From Pseudomaricurvus alcaniphilus (GTDB lineage: Bacteria > Pseudomonadota > Gammaproteobacteria > Pseudomonadales > Cellvibrionaceae): a DNA stretch of 64,000 bases. Under the pieces are notes generated by a model that saw nothing but the letters and a program-made list of their open reading frames with translations, made no database searches and was not told where the DNA came from. Location: contig NZ_JAAOIX010000002.1 of assembly GCF_011440395.1 (NCBI RefSeq), positions 434,001-498,000 of the forward strand. The letters are read 5' to 3'. This document shows, piece after piece, positions 37,405 to 46,022 of the stretch. The first letter of the stretch is position 1; each line of letters opens with the position of its first letter. A program made the translations under genes and the position numbers.

Positions 37405-37932
37405 ATGCAAAAGATAACATTCTGGGCCGCCACCTGCGCCGCCCTGTTACTGCTATCCAGCTCTGCCTTTGCCGACCGGGTCATGAAGTTCGAAGCGTTC
37501 CTGTCCGGAGCGCAAGAAGCTGTATTCGACGGTGAGACGTTTGTCCCGGGTGGTACCGATACGGCCGCGAGTGGCAGTTTACGGGTTCGCTTTGCCGCCG
37601 ACCTGTCCTCGGTGGTAGTGGTATTGCGTATCAGCAACCTGACCGGTACTTTCTCCGGCGCGCACCTGCACTGCGGCCTGCCCGGTACTAATGGTCCGGT
37701 GGCCTTTGGCATGGTCAGCCCCGGCCCATTGGCCTTTGATGGCGCCGAAGTGCGAGGCCGGTTGACCAACAGTGACTTTACCGGCTCCGACTGCAGCAGC
37801 GTTATCGGCATTCCGGTGAACAATATCGCCGCCCTGGCATTTGCTATGGAACAGGGCCTGATTTACGTCAATGTTCACAGCAGCACGTTTGGTGGTGGTG
37901 AGATACGCGGCCAGGTTTTCGAGCAGGATTAA
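37405..37932 (+). CDS. Secreted CHRD-domain protein
   Basis: A 175-residue protein with signal peptide 1-23 (ends SSAFADR). The remainder is a CHRD (chordin-like) domain: MKFEAFLSGAQEA, GSLRVRF, FSGAHLHCGLPGTNGPVAF, then IYVNVHSSTFGGGEIRGQV. Two cysteines (LHCGLP and GSDCSSV) may bridge. Bacterial CHRD proteins are extracytoplasmic and of unknown function. AAGGAGAA precedes the ATG. It lies 187 bp upstream of the EGKCG-repeat gene on the same strand. Confidence 0.9.
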   Translation: MQKITFWAATCAALLLLSSSAFADRVMKFEAFLSGAQEAVFDGETFVPGGTDTAASGSLRVRFAADLSSVVVVLRISNLTGTFSGAHLHCGLPGTNGPVAFGMVSPGPLAFDGAEVRGRLTNSDFTGSDCSSVIGIPVNNIAALAFAMEQGLIYVNVHSSTFGGGEIRGQVFEQD

Positions 37933-37951
37933 TTGCGGCATAACCTAAACC

Positions 37952-38021
37952 AGGGGCAGTAAAAAAGCGGAGCCTGAGTGCCCTGACACAGGGTGTTGCC
38001 TATTGGTTCTGCACTGCCCCT
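37952..38021 (+). promoter_or_regulatory. Long inverted repeat in the leader of the EGKCG-repeat gene
   Basis: AGGGGCAGT (37952-37960) and ACTGCCCCT (38013-38021) are perfect complements 52 bases apart, with an inner CCCTG-aca-CAGGG hairpin at 37981-37993. It lies between the CHRD stop and the hvfA-like start. It may be a weak terminator or a leader structure; no T-run follows. Confidence 0.4.
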
Positions 38022-38119
38022 AACAGGATTTTTCCCGTAACGTTTCGAACGGAGGTGTAACAAACCGCGAACTCCTGCATCCAAGCCACAGATGCTGTAC
38101 CACCCAACAGGAGTCAACA

Positions 38120-38521
38120 ATGAACAACAAATCCATCAAAACCGCTATCGGCCTCGCTTTTGTATCCACCAGCCTGGTCGCCCCCATCGCTGCCCACGCC
38201 GGCAATCCTTTCGCCCTGAACGACATCGGCAGCGGCTACCAGGTGGCCAGCAGTCATGCAGAAGGTAAATGCGGTGAAGGCAAATGTGGCGAAGGTAATG
38301 CCAAAAAATCCGCCGAGGGCAAGTGCGGTGAAGGTAAATGCGGTGAAGGCAAGGCCGAGAAGTCCGCCGAGGGTAAATGTGGCGAGGGCAAGTGCGGCGA
38401 AGGCAAGGCCAAAAAATCCGCCGAGGGCAAGTGCGGCGAAGGGAAATGCGGTGAAGGTAAAGCCGAGAAGTCCGCCGAGGGTAAATGTGGCGAAGGCAAG
38501 TGTGGCGAAGGACGCAAATAA
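38120..38521 (+). CDS. hvfA: HvfA-like secreted EGKCG-repeat protein (putative copper-binding RiPP precursor)
   Basis: A 133-residue protein with CAGGAG before the ATG. Signal peptide 1-27 ends IAAHA, followed by the family-typical NPFALNDIGSGYQVA. From residue 47 on it is five units of 18 residues, each with two EGKCG motifs: ten motifs and ten cysteines, all in EGKCG. In Haemophilus HvfA, such cysteines are converted to copper-binding thiooxazoles by an MNIO (DUF692) enzyme, HvfB, with HvfC. No DUF692 gene or partner is in this window, so modification would need enzymes encoded elsewhere. Unmodified metal binding is the alternative. Homology to HvfA is strong by motif and leader; the chemistry here is inferred. 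Confidence 0.88.
   Translation: MNNKSIKTAIGLAFVSTSLVAPIAAHAGNPFALNDIGSGYQVASSHAEGKCGEGKCGEGNAKKSAEGKCGEGKCGEGKAEKSAEGKCGEGKCGEGKAKKSAEGKCGEGKCGEGKAEKSAEGKCGEGKCGEGRK
38258..38518. repeat. 54-bp coding tandem repeat, 4.8 copies
   Basis: Units start at 38258, 38312, 38366, 38420 and 38474 (last one short). The unit ends alternate NAKKS, KAEKS, KAKKS, KAEKS, suggesting that a two-unit block of 108 bp was itself duplicated. Confidence 0.95.
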
Positions 38522-38557
38522 ATCGCGCTGCCTAGTGACCACAGTTGATAGCCGGCT

Positions 38558-38624
38558 GCCGTCACTTGCCGCTAGCAATTAGCCCATCGGGTTGATTGGT
38601 TGTCAGTGGCAAGTGGCGGCTTTT
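38558..38624 (+). terminator. Probable Rho-independent terminator after the EGKCG gene
   Basis: GCCGTCACTTGCC (38558-38570) pairs with GGCAAGTGGCGGC (38608-38620) over 13 positions with one G-U, then TTTTCTG follows. The loop is long (37 bases), which lowers certainty. Confidence 0.6.
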
Positions 38625-38653
38625 CTGTAGTTTTTCAGTGGTACCGCTAACCT

Positions 38654-39319
38654 TCAACCGGCAACCGCCGCTCGCACCGATTGTGCCAATTCTGCAATCA
38701 AGGCCCGCTGTTGCTGTACCGCGTGCAGGTAGCCATCGTCGGTCAGTGTGCGACTAAATTGAAACTGCCGGGACACTACCAGCTCGCCCTTTTGAAACAG
38801 CCAGAACTTGCCCACCAGCAGTGCCCGGGAATCCTCGGTGGCGGTAAAGTTATCGATCTGCAGCAGCAATTCCCGCTGCGCCGGCCTGGCCGCCGGTTCA
38901 TCTTCAAGCAATAACTGTATGCCACCCGATTCGGACAGATCCCGTGCCAGCGCTCGCTTGAAGCCTTGCTCCAGCGGTTCCGCCCAGACGTGCTGACTGG
39001 CGTAATAAATACTGTGATCACCGCGCAGCAAGGTCATATTGGCCTGCGCCAGGTAGCGCGCCAGCTTGATACCCTGCAACCTGATGCTAATGCCGCTGTC
39101 GGCGGCGGTTTTATTACTGGCTTGGTCTTCGGGAGGGCCCCCGGCCGTACCTTCAATTATGTTCCCAGCCGTACCCTCAATTATGTCATCGGCCGTACCC
39201 TCAACTATGTCATCGGCCGCGGCGCCGGTATCCAGCACATAGTATTGCAGCGGCTGCGGCGCGCTGGCACAGGCACTCAGCAACAGGGCCGTCACCAGCA
39301 GTAGAAAAAATGATTTCAT
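38654..39319 (-). CDS. pqiC: PqiC-like transport auxiliary lipoprotein
   Basis: A 221-residue outer-membrane lipoprotein with lipobox LLLSACAS. The ABC-transport-auxiliary (DUF330/YmbA) domain shows QYYVLD, IKLARYLAQANMTLLRGDHS, HVWAEPLEQGFKRALARDL and LLLQIDNFTATEDSRALLVG. It should complete the PqiABC lipid-transport bridge between inner and outer membranes. After YYVLDTG an insert of three 8-residue repeats (DDIVEGTA, DDIIEGTA, GNIIEGTA) is unusual for the family. It is the last gene of pqiABC, 120 bp after pqiB. Confidence 0.88.
   Translation of the reverse strand: MKSFFLLLVTALLLSACASAPQPLQYYVLDTGAAADDIVEGTADDIIEGTAGNIIEGTAGGPPEDQASNKTAADSGISIRLQGIKLARYLAQANMTLLRGDHSIYYASQHVWAEPLEQGFKRALARDLSESGGIQLLLEDEPAARPAQRELLLQIDNFTATEDSRALLVGKFWLFQKGELVVSRQFQFSRTLTDDGYLHAVQQQRALIAELAQSVRAAVAG
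39143..39214. repeat. 24-bp tandem repeat, three copies, in pqiC
   Basis: Three contiguous 24-mers with a GGCCGTACCCTCAA core followed by TATGTCATC or a variant encode, on the minus strand, the eight-residue repeats near the N-terminus of the lipoprotein. Confidence 0.9.
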
Positions 39320-39345
39320 GGGCGCTTCCTGTCGATGGGTTTTAA

Positions 39346-39417
39346 CCCGTTTATCTGTTTTGACCGGTTCATTTGTTGTGGTCCGCTCATCTGTTTTGGC
39401 CCGTTCCTCTATTGAGG
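39346..39417. repeat. 18-bp degenerate tandem repeat between pqiB and pqiC
   Basis: CCCGTTTATCTGTTTTGA, CCGGTTCATTTGTTGTGG, TCCGCTCATCTGTTTTGG and CCCGTTCCTCTATTGAGG are contiguous, with a partial fifth unit after. The stretch is the pqiB-pqiC spacer and encodes nothing evident. Confidence 0.85.
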
Positions 39418-39439
39418 CCCGTTCTTACGTCGTGCTCGG

Positions 39440-41098
39440 CTAAGGCGATTTTGCTTTCGGCTGCATATCGTCCTTCTGCTCGGCACCGAACACCAGGCTG
39501 TTGGGGCGCTGGTTGAGGCGCAACAACAGCGGTTGCAGTTCCTGCAAGCGGGCATTGAGGGTCTCCACCAGGGCCATAATCTCACCGTGACCGCTGGAGC
39601 CCGAGGCGTAACCTGCTGCCAGGCCGGAGAAGGATTCCAGCGCCTCGTTCAAATTGCCCAGCAGTTGCTCCTGCTCGGCCTTGTTAAACCACTGCTGTAA
39701 TTGTTCGGTAAGCTGTTTGGTGGAGGCGGCGGTTTCGTTAAACTCCCGGGCAGTGACGGAGATATCCTCCAGGGTACCCTCCAGCGGCAGGTCGTTGAGC
39801 TTATCCAGCAGGGCCTCAATCTTGTAGGTCAGCTGGCTGATCTCGCCGGGCCGGGTCGGTATTACCGGGCGGCCGTCGAAGTGGACAATTTCCTCGGTTG
39901 ATTCATCCTCGTAGTGCTGCAGCTCCACTAACAGTTTGCCGGTCAGCAGGCTGCCGGTTTTTAACTGCGCCCGCAGGCCACCCTTGATCCAAAGTTCGGT
40001 CTGCTCCCTGATGCGCTGCTCGCCGGCTTTGCTGTCGGCATAGCCAGCCTTGGCCGGCTCCAGCGAAACCAGAACCGGGATGCGGTAATCATCGAGCATG
40101 ACCATGCCGTCGGCGCGGGAGGCAAAGTTAATCGCCAGCACCTCGCCCATCTTGATGCCGCGATACTCCACTGGCGCCCCCACCTGCAGGCCGCGCACCG
40201 AATCATCGATCAGCAATACGTATTCCACCGCGTGCTTATAGCGCGGACTGGAAGCGGCGGCGTAGTCCGGGTGAATGGGGAAATAGCTGCCCTCTGTCGC
40301 TGGAGTGCCGTCCGCATTGCCCTCCGGTACCCCAAAGGTGACACTATTGGTCAACAGCGATTGCAGGCTGGCGGTCTGCACACTGATGCCATCGGTGGTC
40401 AGGTCAATGCGAATGCCGCTGACGTTCCAGAAACGGGTATTGTCGGTAATCAGGCGGTGATACGGCGCCTTGATAAAGGTCTGGTAGTACACCACCCGCT
40501 CGTCGACGTTAAAGTCGACCTCTTCGATCTGCCCCACCACCAGCCCGCGGTAGACCACCGCGTCACCCACCGAGTAGGCGACCGGACCGGCACTGCTCAG
40601 TACGATGGGCATGCCGGGGGTGTTGGAGGGGGTCACTGGCGGCTCGTTGAGGCCGACAAACGTGTACCGCCTGGCTTTGGCCTGGCCCGGAGCCAATTCG
40701 ATATAGACCCCCGACAACAGGGTATTGAGACCGGACACACCGCTGAGGCCGATGCGTGGTGACACGATCCAGAACTGGGTATCGGCACGCAGCAGGCGCT
40801 CCGCTTCGCGGTCAATACGCACCTCCACCAGCACGCTTTCGTCATCCCCGGATAGGGTAATATTTTCTACCTGGCCCACTTCCACATCCCGGGTGCGAAT
40901 GCGGGTCTTGCCCGCCTCCAGCCCGGCGGCGGAGTTAAAAGAGATAGTGATCAACGGGCCCTGGTCACGCCACTGTTCAAACAGCATCCAGCCACCAATG
41001 GCCAGTGCCACCAGCGGCAGCAGCCAGATGACCGACCAGTTACTGTCGCGGCTGACTACTGCGGCGCGCGCTTGCTCGTCACGGTCACTGTCGCTCAT
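39440..41098 (-). CDS. pqiB: Paraquat-inducible protein B, MlaD-domain lipid transport protein
   Basis: A 552-residue protein with one N-terminal transmembrane helix (WSVIWLLPLVALAIGGWMLF) and three MCE/MlaD domains, beginning near LITISFNSAAGLEAGKT, VAYSVGDAVVYRGLVVGQI and DDSVRGLQVGAPVEYRGIKM. A helical C-terminal part (KIEALLDKLNDLPLEGTLED) would line the periplasmic tunnel. Length and domain count match PqiB. The start overlaps the pqiA stop by 14 bp. Confidence 0.95.
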   Translation of the reverse strand: MSDSDRDEQARAAVVSRDSNWSVIWLLPLVALAIGGWMLFEQWRDQGPLITISFNSAAGLEAGKTRIRTRDVEVGQVENITLSGDDESVLVEVRIDREAERLLRADTQFWIVSPRIGLSGVSGLNTLLSGVYIELAPGQAKARRYTFVGLNEPPVTPSNTPGMPIVLSSAGPVAYSVGDAVVYRGLVVGQIEEVDFNVDERVVYYQTFIKAPYHRLITDNTRFWNVSGIRIDLTTDGISVQTASLQSLLTNSVTFGVPEGNADGTPATEGSYFPIHPDYAAASSPRYKHAVEYVLLIDDSVRGLQVGAPVEYRGIKMGEVLAINFASRADGMVMLDDYRIPVLVSLEPAKAGYADSKAGEQRIREQTELWIKGGLRAQLKTGSLLTGKLLVELQHYEDESTEEIVHFDGRPVIPTRPGEISQLTYKIEALLDKLNDLPLEGTLEDISVTAREFNETAASTKQLTEQLQQWFNKAEQEQLLGNLNEALESFSGLAAGYASGSSGHGEIMALVETLNARLQELQPLLLRLNQRPNSLVFGAEQKDDMQPKAKSP

Positions 41099-42218
41099 GC
41101 TTATTCGGATTCCAAATCAGGTGCTGGTCAAAGGTGATTGCTGCCAGCATGGTCAGCACCACCACGCCGCAAAATGCCAGGGCGGCGGGCCCCGGATAGA
41201 CACTCAAAGTATTGCCCAAGTGTATCAGGCTGACCAGCAGTGCGACCACGTAAACATCGACCATGGACCAGCGACCGACCAACTCGGTGAGGCGATACAT
41301 CAACATGCGCTCGCCCGGCATGCGCCGCACCCCCGTGTGCACCGTGTAGTTGAGCCAGGCCAGTAACAGGATCTTGGCCAGCGGCACAAATACACTGGCG
41401 GTAAAAATGATAATGGCGATGGGATAGGAGCCGTGCTCCCACAGCTGGATCACGCCGCCCATAATGGTGCTGGGGTTGTCGTAACCGAGGATACGGGTGG
41501 TCATAATCGGCATCATGCTGGCGGGCACATACAGCACACAGGCAGTAGCCAGCAACGCCCAGGTTTGCTGGCCACTGAGGCGGTGACCGCGATGGTGGAA
41601 CGGTGGCAAACCCAACCGCAAGCGCATTTGCTGCTGGTCGTGGTAGTAGAGAGTGGCCACCATGCAGAGGGCAAACAGGACGAAGGCATAGAAGGAGCGG
41701 CCAATGCCGATATCCGCCATGGAGGCGATCTTGAACAGGCTTACCAGTACCCCGATCAGGAATATTTCCGCCATTCCCCAGGGGATCAGGCCGTGAATGA
41801 TACGGTACACCCGCGCAGCGCCGGCGGGCACTGGCCGCCCCAGCACCTGGGGCAGCAGCAAGTAGATGAGCCCGCACAGAATCATGGCCGGGATCAGGAA
41901 GATGGTGACGAACTGGATCAACGCCAGCAGCCAAAAGTCCTCTTCGATCAGGCGGGTGACGGTACCGGGCAGGTTGAGGCTATCCTCCTGCCCCTGCACC
42001 CGAAAACTGAGAAAATCAAAGGGCACGGAGGCCAGCAGGAAAATCATGCCGGCCACGGCAAAGGCCAGCACATAATCGGTGCCAGAGCGGTGGAAACGGG
42101 TCAGTGCCGCACCGCAGCGAGGGCAGTGCGCCGTCTGCCCGTGGTTCAACTCGGGCACATTCACCGGCAGGTCACAGAGGTGACAATCGGTGCGGAAACG
42201 AGGGCTTAGCTGTGGCAC
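41085..42218 (-). CDS. pqiA: Paraquat-inducible protein A
   Basis: About 377 residues. Two zinc-ribbon-like modules are visible as CHLCDLPVNVPEL with CPRCGAAL at the N-terminus; the second repeat half has lost its cysteines. Eight or so helices follow, with SMVDVYVVALLVSLI near the end. GTG at 42218 is preferred: GGGGA lies nine bases upstream and the distance to the first cysteine matches the family. A TTG at 42281 would add 21 residues. It is the inner-membrane partner of PqiB in envelope lipid transport. Confidence 0.9.
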   Translation of the reverse strand: MPQLSPRFRTDCHLCDLPVNVPELNHGQTAHCPRCGAALTRFHRSGTDYVLAFAVAGMIFLLASVPFDFLSFRVQGQEDSLNLPGTVTRLIEEDFWLLALIQFVTIFLIPAMILCGLIYLLLPQVLGRPVPAGAARVYRIIHGLIPWGMAEIFLIGVLVSLFKIASMADIGIGRSFYAFVLFALCMVATLYYHDQQQMRLRLGLPPFHHRGHRLSGQQTWALLATACVLYVPASMMPIMTTRILGYDNPSTIMGGVIQLWEHGSYPIAIIIFTASVFVPLAKILLLAWLNYTVHTGVRRMPGERMLMYRLTELVGRWSMVDVYVVALLVSLIHLGNTLSVYPGPAALAFCGVVVLTMLAAITFDQHLIWNPNKHERQ

Positions 42219-42502
42219 AGGTGTCGATTCCCCGAGGGCATGTAGGGTGGAGTATATATGGTGGTGAGACCATCGAGGCAAGAGCTTCAGCGGTCAGTTG
42301 CCGGAGTGCTGTCGCCAACTATAAACTCTGCGGCCTCTTATAATAATACTTATTGCAACACCCCCCCTATAGCGCAGCAATTCCTAATCTCGCAGCACCA
42401 CTTTTATTGCTTTGCCGCTGGCATTGGTAACCGGCTTTTGGCTCCGCTTTGGGTGGGCTGCAGCGCTTGCGGCGGCTACCTGAGCCGATACCTGAGCCGA
42501 AC

Positions 42503-42985
42503 TCAGGAGTAAGGCACCGGGATCGCCAGGGTTTCCTTCACTACCTCCATCACCATAATACTGGTGGAGCCCTGCACCCCGGGCACACTCAACAGAGTGT
42601 CCTGCAGAAATACCCGATAGGCGGCCATATCCGCCAACCGCGCCTTGACCAGGTAGTCAAAATTACCTGACACCAGGTAGCACTCCTGCACTTCCGGTAA
42701 ATCAATGAGGGCATTTTTAAACTCCTCGAAACTCTGCTTGGAGGTGCGATCGAGGCGAATCTGCACAAAGACGATGAGGCCGGCATCCAGTTGCTCGGGG
42801 TTCACCGCCGCCGTGTAGCTCTTTATGTAGCCGTCCCTCTCCAGCCGCTTGACCCGCTCGATGCAGGGCGTGGTGGTCAGTCCCACCCGCTCGGCCAGGG
42901 CCGCGTAGGTGATGCGACCGTCTGCCTGTAGTTCCCTGAGGATATGGCGGTCGATGCGGTTGAGCTTTTCCAGTGCACTTTTCAT
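42503..42985 (-). CDS. lrp: Lrp/AsnC-family transcriptional regulator
   Basis: A 160-residue regulator. An N-terminal AsnC-type helix-turn-helix (NRIDRHILRELQADGRIT, LAERVGLTTTPCIERVKRLE) is followed by a RAM ligand-binding domain (VQECYLVSGNFDYLVKARLAD, YRVFLQDTLLSVPGV). It is divergent from alanine dehydrogenase and probably controls it in response to an amino acid such as alanine or leucine. The start codon lies in a 20-bp tandem repeat. Confidence 0.93.
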   Translation of the reverse strand: MKSALEKLNRIDRHILRELQADGRITYAALAERVGLTTTPCIERVKRLERDGYIKSYTAAVNPEQLDAGLIVFVQIRLDRTSKQSFEEFKNALIDLPEVQECYLVSGNFDYLVKARLADMAAYRVFLQDTLLSVPGVQGSTSIMVMEVVKETLAIPVPYS

Positions 42986-43040
42986 GACATTGATTCTTTG
43001 TTCATGGCATTGATTCTTTGTTCATGGCAGTGGTTCGTTT
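42981..43040. repeat. 20-bp tandem repeat, three copies, over the lrp start
   Basis: TTCATGACATTGATTCTTTG, TTCATGGCATTGATTCTTTG and TTCATGGCAGTGGTTCGTTT are contiguous, with a partial fourth copy to about 43050. The first contains the lrp start codon; the others repeat an ATG in different frames, inside the lrp-ald promoter region. Confidence 0.9.
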
Positions 43041-43224
43041 TTCACGGCAATAGCCGTTCAAAGGCAGCAACAGAAGTTTATCCTGCCAATTTAAATATTT
43101 CAGGTTATTTAACCAAAAAGTTAAAAAAATACGAAAATATAACTTATACATTCCCTATAAACTAGCACCATTCACTAGGCAATCAACCTCTATCCAGTCA
43201 ATCGCGCAAGCGGAGGAAAACACC

Positions 43225-44346
43225 ATGCTTATCGGCGTACCAAGGGAAATCAAGAACCATGAATACCGCGTCGGCCTGACCCCGGGCGCCGCGCGGGAAC
43301 TGATCAGCCACGGTCACCAGGTCATCGTAGAAACCAATGCCGGCAGTGGCATTGGCTTTGGCGATGACCAGTACAGCGCCGCCGGTGCCACCATTGTCGC
43401 GGGCGCTGAGGAAATCTTTGCCCGGGCGGACATGGTGGTCAAAGTGAAGGAGCCGCAACCGGTGGAGTGCAAGATGCTGCGCCCCGGCCAGGTACTCTTT
43501 ACCTACCTGCATCTCGCCCCGGACCCGCAGCAAACCGCACTACTGATTGAGTCCGGCGCCACCTGTATCGCCTACGAGACTGTTACCGACAGCCGCGGCG
43601 GCCTGCCCCTGCTGGCCCCCATGAGCGAAGTGGCGGGACGTATGTCGATCCAGGCCGCTGCCCACCACCTGGAAAAAGCCCAGGGCGGCTCCGGCGTGCT
43701 GCTGGGCGGTGTGCCGGGGGTTGCCCCGGGCAAGGTGTTGATTATTGGTGGTGGTGTGGTCGGCACCAATGCCGCCAAGATGGCGGTGGGCCTCGGTGCT
43801 GACGTGACCCTGCTGGATCGCTCCCTGACCCGCCTGCGCGAGCTGGATGATGTTTTCCACAACAGCATCAAGACGGCTTACTCCAGCGTCGACGCCATCG
43901 ACTACTATTCGGCCCACGCCGATGTCATTATCGGTGGCGTGCTGATTCCCGGCGCGGCCGCTCCCAAGCTGCTGCGTAAACATCACCTCGCTGCCATGCG
44001 GGAAGGTTCGGTCGTGGTTGACGTCGCCATCGACCAGGGCGGCTGCTTCGAGACCTCCAGGACCACCACCCACCAGGACCCGACCTACGTGGTCGACGGT
44101 ATCGTGCACTACTGCGTGGCGAACATGCCCGGTGGCGTGGCGCGAACCTCCACCATCGCCCTCAACAATGCCACTCTGCCGTTTGCCGTGGCCCTGGCCA
44201 ACAAGGGCGCCAGGCAGGCGCTGCAGGATGACAAACACCTGCGCAATGGCCTCAACATCCACGCCGGCCAGGTGACCTACGAGCCGGTGGCGACGGCGTT
44301 GGATTACGACTACACGCCCGCCGAGCAGGCGCTGCAAACAACCTAG
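43225..44346 (+). CDS. ald: Alanine dehydrogenase
   Basis: A 373-residue NAD-dependent enzyme interconverting alanine and pyruvate plus ammonium. Motifs: [20 protein letters not shown], catalytic lysine region [11 protein letters not shown], histidine in [10 protein letters not shown], nucleotide site [20 protein letters not shown] and [15 protein letters not shown]. Full length for the family. GCGGAGGAAAAC supplies the ribosome site. The AT-rich stretch at 43070-43170 between it and the divergent lrp gene is the likely Lrp target. Confidence 0.97.
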   Translation: MLIGVPREIKNHEYRVGLTPGAARELISHGHQVIVETNAGSGIGFGDDQYSAAGATIVAGAEEIFARADMVVKVKEPQPVECKMLRPGQVLFTYLHLAPDPQQTALLIESGATCIAYETVTDSRGGLPLLAPMSEVAGRMSIQAAAHHLEKAQGGSGVLLGGVPGVAPGKVLIIGGGVVGTNAAKMAVGLGADVTLLDRSLTRLRELDDVFHNSIKTAYSSVDAIDYYSAHADVIIGGVLIPGAAAPKLLRKHHLAAMREGSVVVDVAIDQGGCFETSRTTTHQDPTYVVDGIVHYCVANMPGGVARTSTIALNNATLPFAVALANKGARQALQDDKHLRNGLNIHAGQVTYEPVATALDYDYTPAEQALQTT

Positions 44347-44364
44347 TGCGGATCAAGCCAGCGC

Positions 44365-45873
44365 CTAATCCGGCTTGCGCAGTAGATACACCGCCAATGC
44401 CCGGCGCTGCAACTCGCTGATGGGCAATGCCGGCATGGGTGGCGGCGGCGACTGCAGCACGGCCAGCACCCTGGCATAGTCTTTCTGGCCGCGCAGGTGA
44501 TCCAGCCGTCGGGGGCTCTCCCCGTGTTCATGGCAGCTACTGCAATCGAGTTGCTGATAAAGACTGCTGCCCTGGGCGGCGAGATTGTCCAGGTCGGCCT
44601 TGCGCACCCAGCGCGGCAGCGGCGTGGGTGTCGACGGGGTTTTACTCAGCGCCAGCACGTCACTGCCAGCGTCCTCAGCGTAAGCCACCCGGTAGATTGC
44701 GCCGGCGTAGTCGTCGGAAATATACACCGCACCATGAGGGCCCTGGGCGACATCCACCGGGCGCCCGACAATGTCGCCGTCGAGATTGAAGCCGGCGAGG
44801 AAATCCCGCTCCTCTATCCCGGACTCAGACCAGTGCAGCGACACCACCTTGTAACCGTCCGGCTCGCTGCGATTCCAGGAGCCGTGCAGGGCGACCAGGG
44901 CACTGCGCGCATAAGCCGCGGGCCAGGCGCTGGCATTGATAAACGCAATTCCGAGCGGCGCGTTGTGGGCGCGAAAGCTGTGCACCGGCGCCACCGGGGT
45001 GCGTTTGCGGCGCTGCGGGTCGGCGCCCATATCGGGGTCTTCGATATTGTTGCCGTTGTACCAGGGCCAACCGTAAAACGCGCCGGCTTCGATCAGGTTG
45101 AGCTCGCAGGGCGGGAAGTCATCGCCGAGCAAGTCGCGACCGTTGTCGGTGGCGTAGAGGTCACCACTCCAGGGCGCCCAGGCAAAACCGACGCTGTTGC
45201 GCAACCCCGTGGCCAGTATCTGGCCGTTGCTACCATCGGCGTCGAAGCGCATCATCGTGCCGCGGCGCGGATCCTCCTCGACACACACATTGCAGGTGGA
45301 GCCCTGTGACAAATACAACTTGCCGTCACTGCCAAAGCGAATGGTCTTGTAGGGGTGATTGCCGTCGTCACTGAGGCCATCGATAATCACCTCTGGCTTG
45401 CCGACCACTGTCCCGCTGGCGCTATTGAAACGTATTTTGCTGACCCGGTTGGCTTCGGCGTAATACAGATAGCCATCCTTGAAATCCATGCCCAGCGGAC
45501 GATTCAAGCCACTGAGCAAAACTTCCGCCGAATCGGCGCTGCCGTCCCGGTCGTTATCCCGCTCCAGCAAGACGATATCGCTCTCCCGGGCGCGGCTAAC
45601 CAGCAAGTCGCCCGCAGAGGTAAAGCGCAGGAACCGGGCATTGGGCAGATTGTCAGCGTAGAGGCTGAGTGAAAACCCCTCGGGCAAGGTGAAGCGCTGC
45701 GTGGCTTCGCCGGCGCTAACACTACTCCCGCCCTTGCCGGTAATCGCATGCAACAGTAGCGGCAGGCTACTGACCGCAATCGTGCCGGAGACCACCAGCG
45801 CCCCGATGCCCGCCACAGCCAACAGCAATACAACCACAAGGCCGATCAATAACCTACCACCCATCCGCGCCAC
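44365..45873 (-). CDS. Sorbosone dehydrogenase-like beta-propeller with C-terminal cytochrome c motif
   Basis: A 502-residue protein with an N-terminal membrane anchor (about 8-38). A six-bladed quinoprotein glucose/sorbosone dehydrogenase propeller follows (LPEGFSLSLYADNLPNARFL, GLNRPLGMDFKDGYLYYAEA, LRNSVGFAWAPWSGDLYATD). Residues about 430-500 hold a haem c site (LDCSSCHEHGESPR) with a downstream methionine candidate in PPMPALPISELQRRAL. It would oxidise a sugar or alcohol in the periplasm, using PQQ, and pass electrons to its own haem. The substrate is unknown. It follows the divergent ald gene's stop by 18 bp, convergent in direction. Confidence 0.85.
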   Translation of the reverse strand: MARMGGRLLIGLVVVLLLAVAGIGALVVSGTIAVSSLPLLLHAITGKGGSSVSAGEATQRFTLPEGFSLSLYADNLPNARFLRFTSAGDLLVSRARESDIVLLERDNDRDGSADSAEVLLSGLNRPLGMDFKDGYLYYAEANRVSKIRFNSASGTVVGKPEVIIDGLSDDGNHPYKTIRFGSDGKLYLSQGSTCNVCVEEDPRRGTMMRFDADGSNGQILATGLRNSVGFAWAPWSGDLYATDNGRDLLGDDFPPCELNLIEAGAFYGWPWYNGNNIEDPDMGADPQRRKRTPVAPVHSFRAHNAPLGIAFINASAWPAAYARSALVALHGSWNRSEPDGYKVVSLHWSESGIEERDFLAGFNLDGDIVGRPVDVAQGPHGAVYISDDYAGAIYRVAYAEDAGSDVLALSKTPSTPTPLPRWVRKADLDNLAAQGSSLYQQLDCSSCHEHGESPRRLDHLRGQKDYARVLAVLQSPPPPMPALPISELQRRALAVYLLRKPD

Positions 45874-45965
45874 TCCCGATTAGCGTTTGCCAGTTTCCAA
45901 CAGGGGCCAATATAGCGCGCCCAGAGTGAATCTGCAGCCGGAAGGCTAGTGGATAGGTGTTATAA

Positions 45966-46022
45966 AAAGGGGTCGGTGACAAACGACAATCGAACTGATT
46001 CCTGTTTGTCACCGACCCCTTT
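45966..46022 (-). terminator. Perfect 19-bp inverted repeat, terminator-like
   Basis: AAAGGGGTCGGTGACAAAC (45966-45984) and its exact complement (46004-46022) are separated by 19 bases. Read on the minus strand it starts within the hydrolase stop codon and ends in CCCC followed by TTTTT, a strong Rho-independent terminator. The GGGGTCGGTGACAAAC arm resembles ends of small palindromic elements spread by REP-associated transposases, so it may be a mobile palindrome used as terminator. Confidence 0.75.

Noticed and set aside
38037-38071. GTAAC and CGAA boxes considered as an ECF sigma promoter for the EGKCG gene
   Set aside because: Spacings between possible -35 and -10 boxes (25, 5 or 19 bases) do not fit the about 16-base spacing expected for such promoters.
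38258-38518. 54-bp repeats considered as CRISPR or non-coding satellite
   Set aside because: The repeats are in frame, lack spacers and encode a known motif behind a signal peptide.
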